The position numbers and the translations under genes are program-made. The notes under the pieces are model-generated. The model saw nothing but the letters and a program-made list of their open reading frames with translations, ran no database searches and had not been told where the DNA came from. Below, piece by piece: positions 55,613 through 64,000 of a DNA stretch of 64,000 nucleotides. The DNA lies in assembly GCF_000384315.1 (NCBI RefSeq), contig NZ_ARVW01000001.1:6679001-6743000 (forward strand), in the 5' to 3' direction. Origin of the DNA: Amycolatopsis nigrescens CSC17Ta-90 (GTDB lineage: Bacteria; Actinomycetota; Actinomycetes; Mycobacteriales; Pseudonocardiaceae). Numbering within the stretch: the stretch's first letter is position 1; each line of letters opens with the position of its first letter.

Positions 55613-56821
55613 GTGAAATGGGGAGTCGTGGCCGAGGTGCCCGAGATCGACCTGACCGACAGCGAAGTGCTGAGTGACCCCTTCGCCGCGTATGGCCGGG
55701 TCAGGGAGCGTTCGCCGGTGGCGCGGCTGGTCGCGCCGGGAGCCGGTCCGATGTGGGCCGTGCTGCGGTACGAAGACGCCAGGGCGATGCTGGGCGACCC
55801 GCGGTTCGAACTCAGCGCCGCCAGTTTTCAGCGGCCCGACGTACCCGAGGACTGCCTGCCGTACCTGCGGACCATGCAGGAGATGGAAGGCGCCGAGCAC
55901 CGGCGGCTGCGCGGGCTGGTGTCGCCCGCGTTCACCCCCGCCCGTGCCGCCGGGTTCCGCTCGCGGGTCGAGTCGATCGTGCGGAACAGCCTCGACGAGC
56001 TGCCCGGCCAGGTCGAAGGCGGCTCGGTGGACCTGCTGCGGCACTTCGCGCGGCCGCTGCCGATGGACGTGATCTGCGAGCTGGTCGGCATTCCCGGCGA
56101 GAACCGTGCCCGCTGGCGGGAGTACGGCGCCGCCGTCGCGGCCGGCTGGGGTGCGAAGTTCGCCGATGCGATTCCCGGCATCATGGCCGGCGCCAAGGAA
56201 GCGGTCGCGCGGCGCCGGGCCGAGCCGGCGGACGACCTGCTCTCCGACCTCCTCCGCGTCCAGGCCGAGGACGGGGACCGGCTCGGTGACGACGAACTGG
56301 TCACCCTGGTCTGGCAGCTGGTGCTGGCCGGGCAGACGCCGACGAACCTGATCGCCAACGCGATGCTGACCCTGCTGTCCCATCCCGCGCAGCTCGCCGC
56401 CCTCCGCGCGGATCCTGGTCTGGTGCCCGGCGCGGTGGAGGAGCTGACCCGCTGGTGCGGCCCGCAGCTGCTGACCATTCCCCGGTTCCCGAACGAAGAG
56501 GTCGAAATCGGTGGCGTGCCGATCCGCAAGGGCGAGCCGGTCACCGCCGCGATCGTTTCGGCCAACCGCGACCCGCGCGTGTTCACCGACCCGGACCGGC
56601 TCGACGTCGGCCGGGGTCCCGGTACTCCTGGACATCTCGGCTACGCGTACGGGCCGCATTTCTGCCTCGCCGCCGCATTCGCCAGGGTGCAGACCGAGGT
56701 CGCGCTCACCGCGCTGGCGCACCGGTTCCCCGAACTGGCGCTGGCGGTGGCCCCGGCGGAAACGCCGCGCGTGCCCGATCCCGGCACCTGGCGAGTGGCG
56801 GCCCTGCCGGTGACTCTTTGA
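55613..56821 (+). CDS. cytochrome P450, copy B
   Basis: 402 residues from GTG 55613; GTG 55628 is an alternative and neither has a good ribosome site. ExxR motif in [10 protein letters not shown] and haem ligand Cys351 in [15 protein letters not shown]. The I-helix reads [11 protein letters not shown], with Gln-Thr in place of the common acid/alcohol pair. This may alter oxygen activation or reflect an unusual substrate. Only 16 bases separate it from clpX. Probably regulated by the divergent TetR. Confidence 0.92.
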   Translation: MKWGVVAEVPEIDLTDSEVLSDPFAAYGRVRERSPVARLVAPGAGPMWAVLRYEDARAMLGDPRFELSAASFQRPDVPEDCLPYLRTMQEMEGAEHRRLRGLVSPAFTPARAAGFRSRVESIVRNSLDELPGQVEGGSVDLLRHFARPLPMDVICELVGIPGENRARWREYGAAVAAGWGAKFADAIPGIMAGAKEAVARRRAEPADDLLSDLLRVQAEDGDRLGDDELVTLVWQLVLAGQTPTNLIANAMLTLLSHPAQLAALRADPGLVPGAVEELTRWCGPQLLTIPRFPNEEVEIGGVPIRKGEPVTAAIVSANRDPRVFTDPDRLDVGRGPGTPGHLGYAYGPHFCLAAAFARVQTEVALTALAHRFPELALAVAPAETPRVPDPGTWRVAALPVTL

Positions 56822-56837
56822 GAGCCGGGGGAGACGA

Positions 56838-58106
56838 GTGACGAAAAAAGCTGACATCCCGCTCAAGTGCTCGTTCTGCGGGAAGGACCAGGACCGGGTG
56901 CGCAAGCTGATCGCGGGCCCGTTCGGGGTCTACATCTGCGACGAGTGCGTCGGGCTGTGCAACGAGCTGGTCGACGAAGACCTGCGCAGCGGCGTCCACA
57001 GTAGACACTGGGAGTCGCCGAAGCCGCGGGAGATCCACGAGTTCCTGGAGCGCTACGTGGTCGGCCAGGATGACGCCAAGACGGCGCTGTCCGTAGCGGT
57101 CTACAACCACTACAAGCGGGTGCGGCCCGCTGCCGTCGCGAGCGGGCGGCACACCGCGCACGAGGAGCCGGTCGAGCTCGGCAAGTCCAACATCCTGCTG
57201 ATCGGCCCGACCGGCTGCGGCAAGACCCACCTCGCCAGGACCCTGGCCAGGATGCTCGACGTGCCGTTCGCGATCGCCGACGCCACCGCGCTCACCGAGG
57301 CCGGCTACGTCGGTGAGGACGTGGAGAACATCCTGCTGAAGCTGATCCAGGCCGCCGACTACGACCTCGCGAAAGCCGAGACGGGCATCATCTACCTCGA
57401 CGAGATCGACAAGATCGCGCGCACGTCGGAGAACCCGTCCATCACCAGGGACGTCTCCGGCGAAGGGGTGCAGCAGGCGCTGCTGAAGATACTGGAGGGC
57501 ACCGTCGCGAACGTGCCGCCGCAGGGCGGCCGCAAGCATCCGCACCAGGAGTTCCTCCGGCTCGACACCGGCAACGTGCTGTTCATCCTCGGTGGCGCCT
57601 TCGACGGACTGGAGCGGATCGTCGAGCGGCGGTCGGGGCACCGCGGCATCGGCTTCGGCGCCACTATCCGCGTCAACCGGCGGCAAGAGCACGTGCGGCC
57701 CGAGGACCTGATCGAGTTCGGGCTGATCCCGGAGCTGGTCGGCAGGCTGCCGGTGGTGGCGGCCGTCCGGCCGCTGGAGAAGGCCGCGTTGACGCGGATT
57801 CTCACCGAGCCGCGCGACGCGTTGCTGAAGCAGTACCGGAAGCTCTTCGAGTACGACGGCGTCGAACTGGAGTTCACCGAAGACGCCGTCGGCGCGATCG
57901 CCGAGCAGGCCCTGCTCCGCGGTACCGGCGCCAGGGCGCTCCGGGCGATCCTGGAGGAGGTCCTGCTCAACGTGATGTACGAGGTACCTGGTCGGGACGA
58001 CGTGGCCAAGGTCGTGGTCGATCGCGCCACCGTGCTCGACAACGTCAACCCGACCCTGGTGCCACGGGACCGGCCCGGCTGTGCGCCAACGGAAAAGTCC
58101 GCCTGA
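56838..58106 (+). CDS. clpX: ClpX ATPase, apparently an orphan copy
   Basis: 422 residues from GTG 56838 (GGGGGAG upstream). Zinc finger C11/C14/C34/C37, Walker A GPTGCGKT at 123-130, Walker B D188-E189, pore loop GYVG, RKH loop ([10 protein letters not shown]) and the ClpP-docking loop GIGFGA are all present. It should therefore work as a complete unfoldase able to dock with ClpP. Its position behind a P450 gene and not next to clpP suggests it is a second chromosomal copy; the window cannot show the other. Confidence 0.94.
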   Translation: MTKKADIPLKCSFCGKDQDRVRKLIAGPFGVYICDECVGLCNELVDEDLRSGVHSRHWESPKPREIHEFLERYVVGQDDAKTALSVAVYNHYKRVRPAAVASGRHTAHEEPVELGKSNILLIGPTGCGKTHLARTLARMLDVPFAIADATALTEAGYVGEDVENILLKLIQAADYDLAKAETGIIYLDEIDKIARTSENPSITRDVSGEGVQQALLKILEGTVANVPPQGGRKHPHQEFLRLDTGNVLFILGGAFDGLERIVERRSGHRGIGFGATIRVNRRQEHVRPEDLIEFGLIPELVGRLPVVAAVRPLEKAALTRILTEPRDALLKQYRKLFEYDGVELEFTEDAVGAIAEQALLRGTGARALRAILEEVLLNVMYEVPGRDDVAKVVVDRATVLDNVNPTLVPRDRPGCAPTEKSA

Positions 58107-58146
58107 GGGTGCCAGGCACAGCCAGGTTGCGGCAGGCTGGGTTTGC

Positions 58147-58182
58147 GCACCGAAAGCACGGCAAGCACCGAAAGCACCGAAA
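58147..58182 (+). repeat. GCACCGAAA 9-bp repeats in a leader
   Basis: Three copies of GCACCGAAA (58147, 58165, 58174) lie in the 88-base gap between clpX and the hydrolase gene. They are non-coding as far as I can tell. Confidence 0.7.
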
Positions 58183-58194
58183 CGAGGGGGCGGC

Positions 58195-59430
58195 ATGACC
58201 AGGTTCGGCACCGGTGGCAGGGGCAGGCTGACCTGCTTGATGGCCACGATGGCCACGATGGCACTGGCGGTCGCCGTCGCCGTCCCCCTTACTCCGGCCG
58301 CGGCGGCACAGCGGACAGGTGGCGTGCGGGCGCAGCTGCCGGCGCCGACCGGGCCGCACCAGGTCGGCACAACGCGGCTGCACCTGGTTGACCATTCCCG
58401 CCCCGATCCGTGGGTGCCGGCGGAACCGGCCAGGGAGTTGATGGCCACCGTCTGGTATCCGACGCGGGACGCGGACCGCTATCCGGTGGCGCCGCAAATG
58501 CCGCCGGCCGCCGCCGCGCATTTCGAAACCGTGATGGCGGAAGGCACCTTCGCCATTCCGGCGCGGATCCCGCCCGGCACCGTGGACTGGGCGGGCACCA
58601 GGACGAACAGCCACCTTGGCGCGCCGCCCGACTTCCGGGGCGGCCCGTATCCGGTTCTGCTCTATTCGCCGGGGCACTACATGTCCCGCGTCTTCGGCAC
58701 CGCGCTCGCCGAGGAGTTCGCCAGCCAGGGCTACGTGGTGGTGGCCGTGGACCACACCTACGACCCGACCGAGGTCGAGTTCCCCGGCGGCCGGGTGGAG
58801 GTGAACCGCCAGCCGGACCCCGGCTCGTTCGAGACCTTCAAGCGCGAGCTCGGCATCCGCGCGGTGGACATCCCCTTCGTGCTCGACGAGTTGGCGCGGC
58901 ACAACTTCGGCGGTGTGCTGGACCTCGGCCGGGTCGGCATGTTCGGCCATTCGCTCGGCGGCGCCACCACCGCGCAGAGCATGCACGACGACCCGAGGAT
59001 CCTGGCCGGAGTCGACCTCGACGGCGCGGTCGGCACCAAGGAGGACCCGTGGGGCACGGTCACCACCGAGGGGCTCGACCGGCCGCTGCTGCTGTTCACC
59101 CACGACGGCGCGGACCACACCGACCCGCTGATTTCGGAGCTGTGGCGGAACCTGCGCGGGTGGCGGCTCAACCTCCAGCTGGCCAGCTCGGCGCACAACA
59201 GCTTCAACGATCTTTCGTCGATGGTGCCGGATCTGCTGGCCGGCGGGGCGCTCACCGGGGCGCAGGCGACCGAGCTGGTCGGCACCGCGGATCCCGGCGA
59301 TCTCGCCGGGGACGTGGCCGCGCTGCGGGCCTACACCCGCTCGTTCTTCGACCTGCACCTGCGCGGCCGCGACGACAAGCTGCTCGCAGGGCCGTCCCCG
59401 GCCCATCCGGGAGTCCGGTTCGTGCGCTAG
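58195..59430 (+). CDS. secreted alpha/beta hydrolase (PAF-acetylhydrolase-like)
   Basis: 411 residues from ATG 58195; the longer frame overlaps the end of clpX. Signal peptide at about residues 1-38 (ending PAAAA). Nucleophile elbow GHSLGGATTAQ (Ser near residue 264), an acid and a late His (SSAHNSFNDL) as in platelet-activating-factor acetylhydrolase/lipase families. Early WYPTRDADRYP matches the same group. Extracellular ester hydrolysis is expected. Confidence 0.88.
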   Translation: MTRFGTGGRGRLTCLMATMATMALAVAVAVPLTPAAAAQRTGGVRAQLPAPTGPHQVGTTRLHLVDHSRPDPWVPAEPARELMATVWYPTRDADRYPVAPQMPPAAAAHFETVMAEGTFAIPARIPPGTVDWAGTRTNSHLGAPPDFRGGPYPVLLYSPGHYMSRVFGTALAEEFASQGYVVVAVDHTYDPTEVEFPGGRVEVNRQPDPGSFETFKRELGIRAVDIPFVLDELARHNFGGVLDLGRVGMFGHSLGGATTAQSMHDDPRILAGVDLDGAVGTKEDPWGTVTTEGLDRPLLLFTHDGADHTDPLISELWRNLRGWRLNLQLASSAHNSFNDLSSMVPDLLAGGALTGAQATELVGTADPGDLAGDVAALRAYTRSFFDLHLRGRDDKLLAGPSPAHPGVRFVR

Positions 59431-59571
59431 CGCCCCGACCGAGACTGTCCAGATAGGAGTAAGGCCGGGGTGGAACACACCTCGTGCGCTGCGGCCAGTG
59501 AGTTGGCCGTTGGCGTGACCGAGTTGGCCGCTCCGGTCGGCGAGTTTGCCGTTGGCGGTGCGGCCGGATCG

Positions 59572-60804
59572 CTAGAAGGGTGGTGGCCCGTTGGTGATCT
59601 TCGGTGGTGGTGGGTCGAGCAGTGGTTCGGGTCTGGTGGTGTAGCTGCGGCCGGTGGGGGTGGTGACCGTTAAATCGGCCGTTTCGGGGTCGAACTCGAA
59701 GGTCCACCCGGGTTCGTCTTTCAGGCGGTGGTGGTGGCGGCAGAGGCAGCACAGGTTGTGTTCGCAGGTGTCCCCGTTTTGCGACCATGCGGTGCAGTGG
59801 TCGGTGTCGCAGCGTTGCGCAGGCCGATTACAACCTGGTGCGCGGCAGGTGCGGTCACGCACTCGGACCAGTTCGGCGAGATCTGCTGGCGGTCGGTAGC
59901 GGGTGCGGCCGAGATCCCGGACAGTGCCCGATACCGGATCGGTCAACACCTTCCGCCACACCGAGTTGGGTTGGTTCATGAGCTGACGCCCGATCTCACC
60001 GGGGATCGGGCCATGACCGACCAGCTCGCAGCCGTCGTCGCGGATGCCTAACGCGGTGTCGAGGGGGACGTAGATGAACACCTGAGCGGCCAAGCCTTCC
60101 CAGCCCTTGCCGAGCAGCAACTCCGCCAGCACATCGGCTCGAAGTTGGTCCAGCGTGCGGGTTTCATCGCCGACTCGGAGTTTGCGGGCCAGCATGTCGA
60201 TGCGGGCATACACGGCGGTCGCGATTTCGACCGGAAGGTAGGCCCAGAGTGAGGCCATCGCGTCGGGCTCGTGGTGCAACTCGACCCGCCGCTGCTTACG
60301 GCGGGCCTCCGCGCGGGCGCGTTGCCCCTCGGGATCGAGACTCGCCACCACGCGCGTTACCGTTTTCCGCCAGTTGCTCGGATTCTTTTCACCGATCCGC
60401 GCCGACAGAATCTCATCCGCCTGACGGGCTAAATCGTCCGACAACACCGCAACCCCATCAAAGGCTTGACGGGCCTTCTCGATATCCAACTCGCCCTCAG
60501 TCATCGCCGCCAAGAGGCACGGCATCCGGGACACCAGCGCTTTCGCCAAGGCTACCCGGGTTGCGGTCGTTTCACGGGACAACCGCAGTTCCGGCGCCAA
60601 CTCATCCGCCACCCACCGCGCACCACCACGAGCCCGGCTGACCTGCGCGATCGCCTGGGCCTGCACCGCCTGTATGCGACAGATCGCCCGCCGAGCCGAG
60701 ATCACCACACCCACCGCCTGCGACACATCGAGCTGCTCAATCGACGCCGCATTCATCGACGACAACCAATCTGGCGGTAACATACTGAAATCAACATACA
60801 ACAT
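59572..60804 (-). CDS. DUF222 / HNH endonuclease-motif protein (13E12-like), copy 2
   Basis: 410 residues from ATG 60804 (GGGGG upstream). Same DUF222-HNH layout as the gene at 22873, with most residues identical from VADELAPELRLSRE to the end of the HNH part (CRAPGCNRPAQRCDTDHCTA). The DNA differs at many third positions, so the pair is old and not a recent duplication. It is in opposite orientation. The short leader GTTCGCATG is the same in both. Confidence 0.9.
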   Translation of the reverse strand: MLYVDFSMLPPDWLSSMNAASIEQLDVSQAVGVVISARRAICRIQAVQAQAIAQVSRARGGARWVADELAPELRLSRETTATRVALAKALVSRMPCLLAAMTEGELDIEKARQAFDGVAVLSDDLARQADEILSARIGEKNPSNWRKTVTRVVASLDPEGQRARAEARRKQRRVELHHEPDAMASLWAYLPVEIATAVYARIDMLARKLRVGDETRTLDQLRADVLAELLLGKGWEGLAAQVFIYVPLDTALGIRDDGCELVGHGPIPGEIGRQLMNQPNSVWRKVLTDPVSGTVRDLGRTRYRPPADLAELVRVRDRTCRAPGCNRPAQRCDTDHCTAWSQNGDTCEHNLCCLCRHHHRLKDEPGWTFEFDPETADLTVTTPTGRSYTTRPEPLLDPPPPKITNGPPPF

Positions 60805-60894
60805 GCGAACCCCCGTAGTTTCGAATGTACCTCCATAATACCGCCGAACCCCGACAAAAACCGCCAGAGGCCAAACACGAAAGAGGGAAAAGCG

Positions 60895-62853
60895 CTAGCC
60901 CCGCGGAACTTCGGCGAGGTCGGTGAAGGCGGCCGACAGGGCCAGCGGCAGCTCGACGAAAGAGGCCAGCCCGGGATCGTGGTGCACCCGGTACACGCCG
61001 CCGAGCACGCCGGGCAGCTGCGCGACCTTCGGCAGCAGCCTCGGTGTGTCTACTGTGGACACGGTGACCCGCAGCCGGTGCCCCGGCCGGAACTGGGCGA
61101 AGGTGGCGGCGATCTCGATGTCGTACCGGACCGGCTCGCCGACCGGGACCGGTGCCTTGGACGCCCTGGTGTACGGGTGGTACGGCAGCAGGTAGTTGCC
61201 GTCCGGCGCGAACCAGCTGCGGGCCGGGTCGACCGCGCGCATCGAGCCCATCAGCGCGCCGGAGGTGATCGGGCTGGACAGTCCGTTGGGGGCCACGTCG
61301 GACACGGTGACCACGAGCTGGGTCTCCGGTCGGGTGGCGGTGACGTAGAGGGTCGCGCTGACCGGACCGGCGAGGGTGGTGGCCGCGCTGAACGGCTCGG
61401 TGGTGTAGGTGTGCGCGAACGGCGGCAGCTGCGCGGTGTTGTCGTTGGTGGCGCACGGTTCCGGCAGACCGAGCGCGCCGAGCATTGCGATCAGCCCGCC
61501 GGCGGTGGCCTGGTCCAGCCCGCCGTTGCAGGGACTCGCCACCGGGGTATGCAGCAGGACGTCGTCCCGTTCCGGCTCCGAGGGCAGGGCGGTGGCCAGT
61601 TTCGCGTCCTCCCGGAGGTAGTGCGCGGTGGGAACCGTCTGGGGCAGCGGGAAGTGCGAGGCGTCCAGCCAGCGGCCAGAGCCCAGCTCGTAGAGGTGCA
61701 GCGGGGTGTCGGTGTCGGTGACGCCGGTGTCCCTGCCCTTGAGCCACTGGTCGAACCAGCGGAGCTGGATCCGGTTCAGGTCGATGCCGTTGCCCGCGGT
61801 CACGTGCTGCCACGGCCCGGTCAGCAGCTGGTACTCCGGCCTGGCGGGCTGGTCCGGCCGCATCGGCCCGCCGGGCGCCGCGCCGGCCGCCACCGTCTGC
61901 AGATCGGTGAAGTTGAGCGGTTCCCCGCGCTGGAAGGTGTCCTGCCAGCCGCCGACGAGATAGGCGGGCACCCCGGCCTGCACCACCGCCGGCAGCACCG
62001 ACCGCGGGCTGCGCGACTGCCAGTACGCCTCGTCGTAGCCGCGGTCGCCGTCCGTCAGCACGTCGACCGCCAGGCCGCCGTGCATGTTGAGCAGGCCGGC
62101 CACCCGTTGCGCGAGCACCTTGGCGAGGTCGGGATGCAGCGCGGTGAGCAGGTTGGCGACCTCCATCAGGCCGGTGAGGCCGAGGTAGAGCGCACCGGCC
62201 GACAGGCCGAGCGCGCCACCGGGGAAGGCCATGTCGCGATAGGGGCTGTTGCTCGCCATCACCGGGAACAGCGCCTTCAGCGGCGAATCCGGCCCGAGCT
62301 CGGCGGCGGTGAAGAACTGGTTGATGCCCATGTAGGAGGCGCCGAGCAGCCCCACCGAACCGCTGGACTCCGGCAGGCCGGCGGCCCAGCGCACCAGTGC
62401 CGCGCCGTCCGCCCGCTCCTGCGGGCCGAGGAAGTCCCACACGCCCTGCGACGTGCCGGTGCCTCGGACGTCGGCGACCACGAACAGGTAGCCGCGCTTG
62501 ACCAGATAGTCGTTGCCGCCGCCGAGCAGGGCGAAATCGTCGTCCGCCCCGCCGCCGTCGGTTTCGGTCAGGCCGGGCGCGATGTTCATCAGCGCGCCGT
62601 ACGGGGTCTGGGTCAGCACCACAGGGAACGGGCCGGTCGCGGGCTCGCCGGTCGCGGGGTCGGTGGGGTAGTGCACGTCCGCCCGCAGCACCGTGCCGTC
62701 GGCCATGGTCACCGGGACTTCCTCGCGCACGCCCGCGCCGTACCGCTCGGGGTCGGGTTGCCAGTCACCCGATGCGGTGGCGGGCGCCGTCGTGACTAGC
62801 ACGGCGATGATGGCAAGCAGGGCCAGCACCTGTTCGGCGCGTACAAGTTTCAC
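60895..62853 (-). CDS. secreted CocE/NonD family hydrolase (S15-like)
   Basis: 652 residues from GTG 62853. Signal peptide at about residues 1-27. Peptidase S15/CocE fold: EEVPVTMADGTVLRADVHYP, catalytic Ser in GLLGASYMGINQ, later DTPLHLYELGSGRW and the C-terminal jelly-roll (FRPGHRLRVTVSTVDTPRLL). Members are cocaine esterase, Xaa-Pro dipeptidyl-peptidases and beta-lactam acylases; substrate is not readable. A promoter with consensus spacing lies in the gap to the TetR gene. Confidence 0.92.
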   Translation of the reverse strand: MKLVRAEQVLALLAIIAVLVTTAPATASGDWQPDPERYGAGVREEVPVTMADGTVLRADVHYPTDPATGEPATGPFPVVLTQTPYGALMNIAPGLTETDGGGADDDFALLGGGNDYLVKRGYLFVVADVRGTGTSQGVWDFLGPQERADGAALVRWAAGLPESSGSVGLLGASYMGINQFFTAAELGPDSPLKALFPVMASNSPYRDMAFPGGALGLSAGALYLGLTGLMEVANLLTALHPDLAKVLAQRVAGLLNMHGGLAVDVLTDGDRGYDEAYWQSRSPRSVLPAVVQAGVPAYLVGGWQDTFQRGEPLNFTDLQTVAAGAAPGGPMRPDQPARPEYQLLTGPWQHVTAGNGIDLNRIQLRWFDQWLKGRDTGVTDTDTPLHLYELGSGRWLDASHFPLPQTVPTAHYLREDAKLATALPSEPERDDVLLHTPVASPCNGGLDQATAGGLIAMLGALGLPEPCATNDNTAQLPPFAHTYTTEPFSAATTLAGPVSATLYVTATRPETQLVVTVSDVAPNGLSSPITSGALMGSMRAVDPARSWFAPDGNYLLPYHPYTRASKAPVPVGEPVRYDIEIAATFAQFRPGHRLRVTVSTVDTPRLLPKVAQLPGVLGGVYRVHHDPGLASFVELPLALSAAFTDLAEVPRG

Positions 62854-62861
62854 GTCCAGGA

Positions 62862-62890
62862 GTTAAAGAGAGTTGCTATACGCTTGGCAA
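62862..62890 (-). promoter_or_regulatory. promoter of the CocE/NonD hydrolase gene, probably leaderless
   Basis: On the minus strand TTGCCA (62890-62885) and TTTAAC (62867-62862) are 17 bases apart. The start codon GTG begins only 8 bases past the -10 element, so the transcript would begin at or just before it. Confidence 0.6.
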
Positions 62891-62909
62891 GAAAGTGCAC
62901 CCAAAAGCG

Positions 62910-63521
62910 CTAGCGGCCGTCGGTCAGCCTGGCCAGTGCGGCCGTGCGCAGCTCGCCGTAAGCCGCGCTCAGGTCCACCCCGGCCGGCTCGAGCAGTTGC
63001 TGGTGCACGATGCCGCGCAGGGCGCCGAGGAACCAGATCGCGAACCCCTCGGCCCGGACGTCCTTGCGCACCGAACCGGCCGCCGGCGAGCCGGTCAGGA
63101 ACTCGGTGATCTGGCCGCGCAGTCGCTGGTCCAGCTCGGTGAAGGCGGCCCGCAGCCCGGGGGACGAGCTCAACGACTCGAACAGCAGCGCGTAGTAGAG
63201 GGCGAACAGGGACGGCGTGTCCCGCAGGGTGTGGTGGTGCGCGTCCAGGATCGCGTCCATCGCCGCCGGCACGTCACCCGCGCGCTCGAGCAGCGGGGAC
63301 AGCGTGAACCGTTCCCAGTTGTCCACGAGTTCCGCCACGATCTCGCCGATCAGCGCGTCCTTGGAGCCGAAGTGGAAGTTCACCGCGCCGCGGCTCAGGC
63401 CGGCCCTTGCCCCGATCTCGGCCACCGAGGTGGCCTGCACCCCGCGCTCGGTGAACAGCTCGCTCGCGGCGTCCATCAGGTGCCGTCGGCTGCTGGCGGA
63501 GCGTTCTGCCTGGGTGGGCAC
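62910..63521 (-). CDS. TetR family transcriptional regulator
   Basis: 203 residues from GTG 63521. HTH at about residues 27-60 (ATSVAEIGARAGLSRGAVNF). Same strand as the CocE/NonD hydrolase and 56 bases upstream of it, and divergent from the acyl-CoA ligase gene set; it could control either. The C-terminal domain shows no clear ligand signature. Confidence 0.92.
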   Translation of the reverse strand: MPTQAERSASSRRHLMDAASELFTERGVQATSVAEIGARAGLSRGAVNFHFGSKDALIGEIVAELVDNWERFTLSPLLERAGDVPAAMDAILDAHHHTLRDTPSLFALYYALLFESLSSSPGLRAAFTELDQRLRGQITEFLTGSPAAGSVRKDVRAEGFAIWFLGALRGIVHQQLLEPAGVDLSAAYGELRTAALARLTDGR

Positions 63522-63630
63522 TGCTGGTTCCCTTCGTTCGCCGGCTGCCGGTCAGCGTAGACAGTCGCGTACCGAGAAGCACCTTGCTGAACGTTTGACA
63601 AGTTTATTCTGCGGCGGCACGCTGAGGCGC

Positions 63631-63813
63631 ATGGACGGCACGAGGGACGTGACGGTGCTCGTGGTCCAGTTCGCGCCAAGGATCCAGCCGGAGGTCGCCG
63701 AGTTGCACCTGTTCCAGCGCACCGCGCAGCGGTTGCTCCGGGGCGACTGGTCCAGTATGGACGTTCGCGCCGAGGACTACGCCGGGCGACCGGAGAAGGC
63801 GGGTACGGCGTGA
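63631..63813 (+). CDS. small hypothetical protein
   Basis: 60 residues from ATG 63631, 110 bases from the divergent TetR gene, with a -35-like TTGACA at 63595. Its stop overlaps the start of the next gene by 4 bases (GTGA), good evidence that it is translated. The sequence (VLVVQFAPRIQPEVAELHLF) matches no family I know. Confidence 0.6.
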   Translation: MDGTRDVTVLVVQFAPRIQPEVAELHLFQRTAQRLLRGDWSSMDVRAEDYAGRPEKAGTA

Positions 63814-64000
63814 ACGGGTTCGCCACCGCGCGGGTCGCGGCCGGGGTGCTGGCGTCGACGGGAATGCTGCGCCCGGTCGGCCCGGTCCGGCTGCTGCGGA
63901 TGGCCGCCGCGTTCCGGCGGCACGGGGTGAACCTGCCGGCCGCGGTGGCGGCGGGCGCCGCGCGCTGGCCGGACCGGCCGGCGCTGATCGACGACGACGG
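63810..64000 (+). CDS. N-terminus of an AMP-dependent acyl-CoA synthetase/ligase, partial
   Basis: 63 residues from GTG 63810 before the window ends. The phrase AAGAARWPDRPALIDDDG is the usual opening of long-chain fatty acyl-CoA ligases, where PALIDDDG precedes the first adenylation strand. Coupled to the small gene before it by overlap. The catalytic motifs lie beyond the window. Confidence 0.7.
   Translation, partial: MNGFATARVAAGVLASTGMLRPVGPVRLLRMAAAFRRHGVNLPAAVAAGAARWPDRPALIDDD

Noticed and set aside
63595..63600. TTGACA as a full promoter for the small gene at 63631
   Set aside because: A -35 hexamer is present but no acceptable -10 follows at 16-19 bases.

Overview
The window is high-GC DNA (about 70% in the lines I counted by hand) with short or overlapping intergenic junctions, many GTG starts, a mycothiol-dependent dehydrogenase, an IdeR/DmdR-type iron box and two DUF222/HNH (13E12-like) genes. 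Together these point to an actinobacterial chromosome, probably Pseudonocardiales (Amycolatopsis-like). That placement is inference; no rRNA or tRNA gene is present to anchor it.

Region 1 (1-22790) is the 3' two-thirds of an extracellular contractile injection system (eCIS) locus, all on the + strand: the end of a DUF4255 protein, an AAA+ ATPase, a small unknown protein, a 2011-residue DUF4157 protein, then tube-cap, LysM, hub, spike, PAAR tip, gp25, two gpJ-like baseplate proteins, a gpI-like protein and a DUF6519 protein. Sheath and main tube genes are not here and probably lie upstream. The most striking item is the giant DUF4157 protein. It carries an HELLH motif, a charged linker, a hydrophobic helical section and a C-terminal domain that looks like a nuclease toxin. 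A small acidic protein follows at once and is a plausible immunity protein. This terminal pair has visibly lower GC than its surroundings.

Region 2 (22873-37009) is a mixed accessory stretch: a DUF222/HNH protein, an iron-siderophore binding lipoprotein under an IdeR-like box, a secreted protein divergent from a TetR regulator with paired operators, a TetR plus two SMR subunits, a P450, a PadR/FAD-monooxygenase pair, an FGE/sulfatase pair, and a ferredoxin with its reductase.

Region 3 (about 35.5-53 kb) is a catabolic supercluster for glycine betaine or a similar methylated amine. A Rieske oxygenase with ferredoxin and reductase would remove the first methyl group, dimethylglycine oxidase the second and four-subunit sarcosine oxidase the third. 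Glycine then goes through GlyA to serine and through L-serine dehydratase to pyruvate. One-carbon units are handled by S-(hydroxymethyl)mycothiol dehydrogenase plus an MBL hydrolase, PurU and a cyclohydrolase-type protein. A GntR regulator sits inside, and a motif at its own promoter recurs before purU.

Region 4 (53037-64000) is again mixed: SDR/MarR, an unusually long TetR, a P450 next to an orphan clpX, a secreted alpha/beta hydrolase, the second DUF222/HNH copy in inverted orientation, a secreted CocE/NonD hydrolase with its TetR, and the start of an acyl-CoA ligase gene that runs off the end.

No CRISPR array, insertion sequence, rRNA, tRNA or replication origin was recognised.
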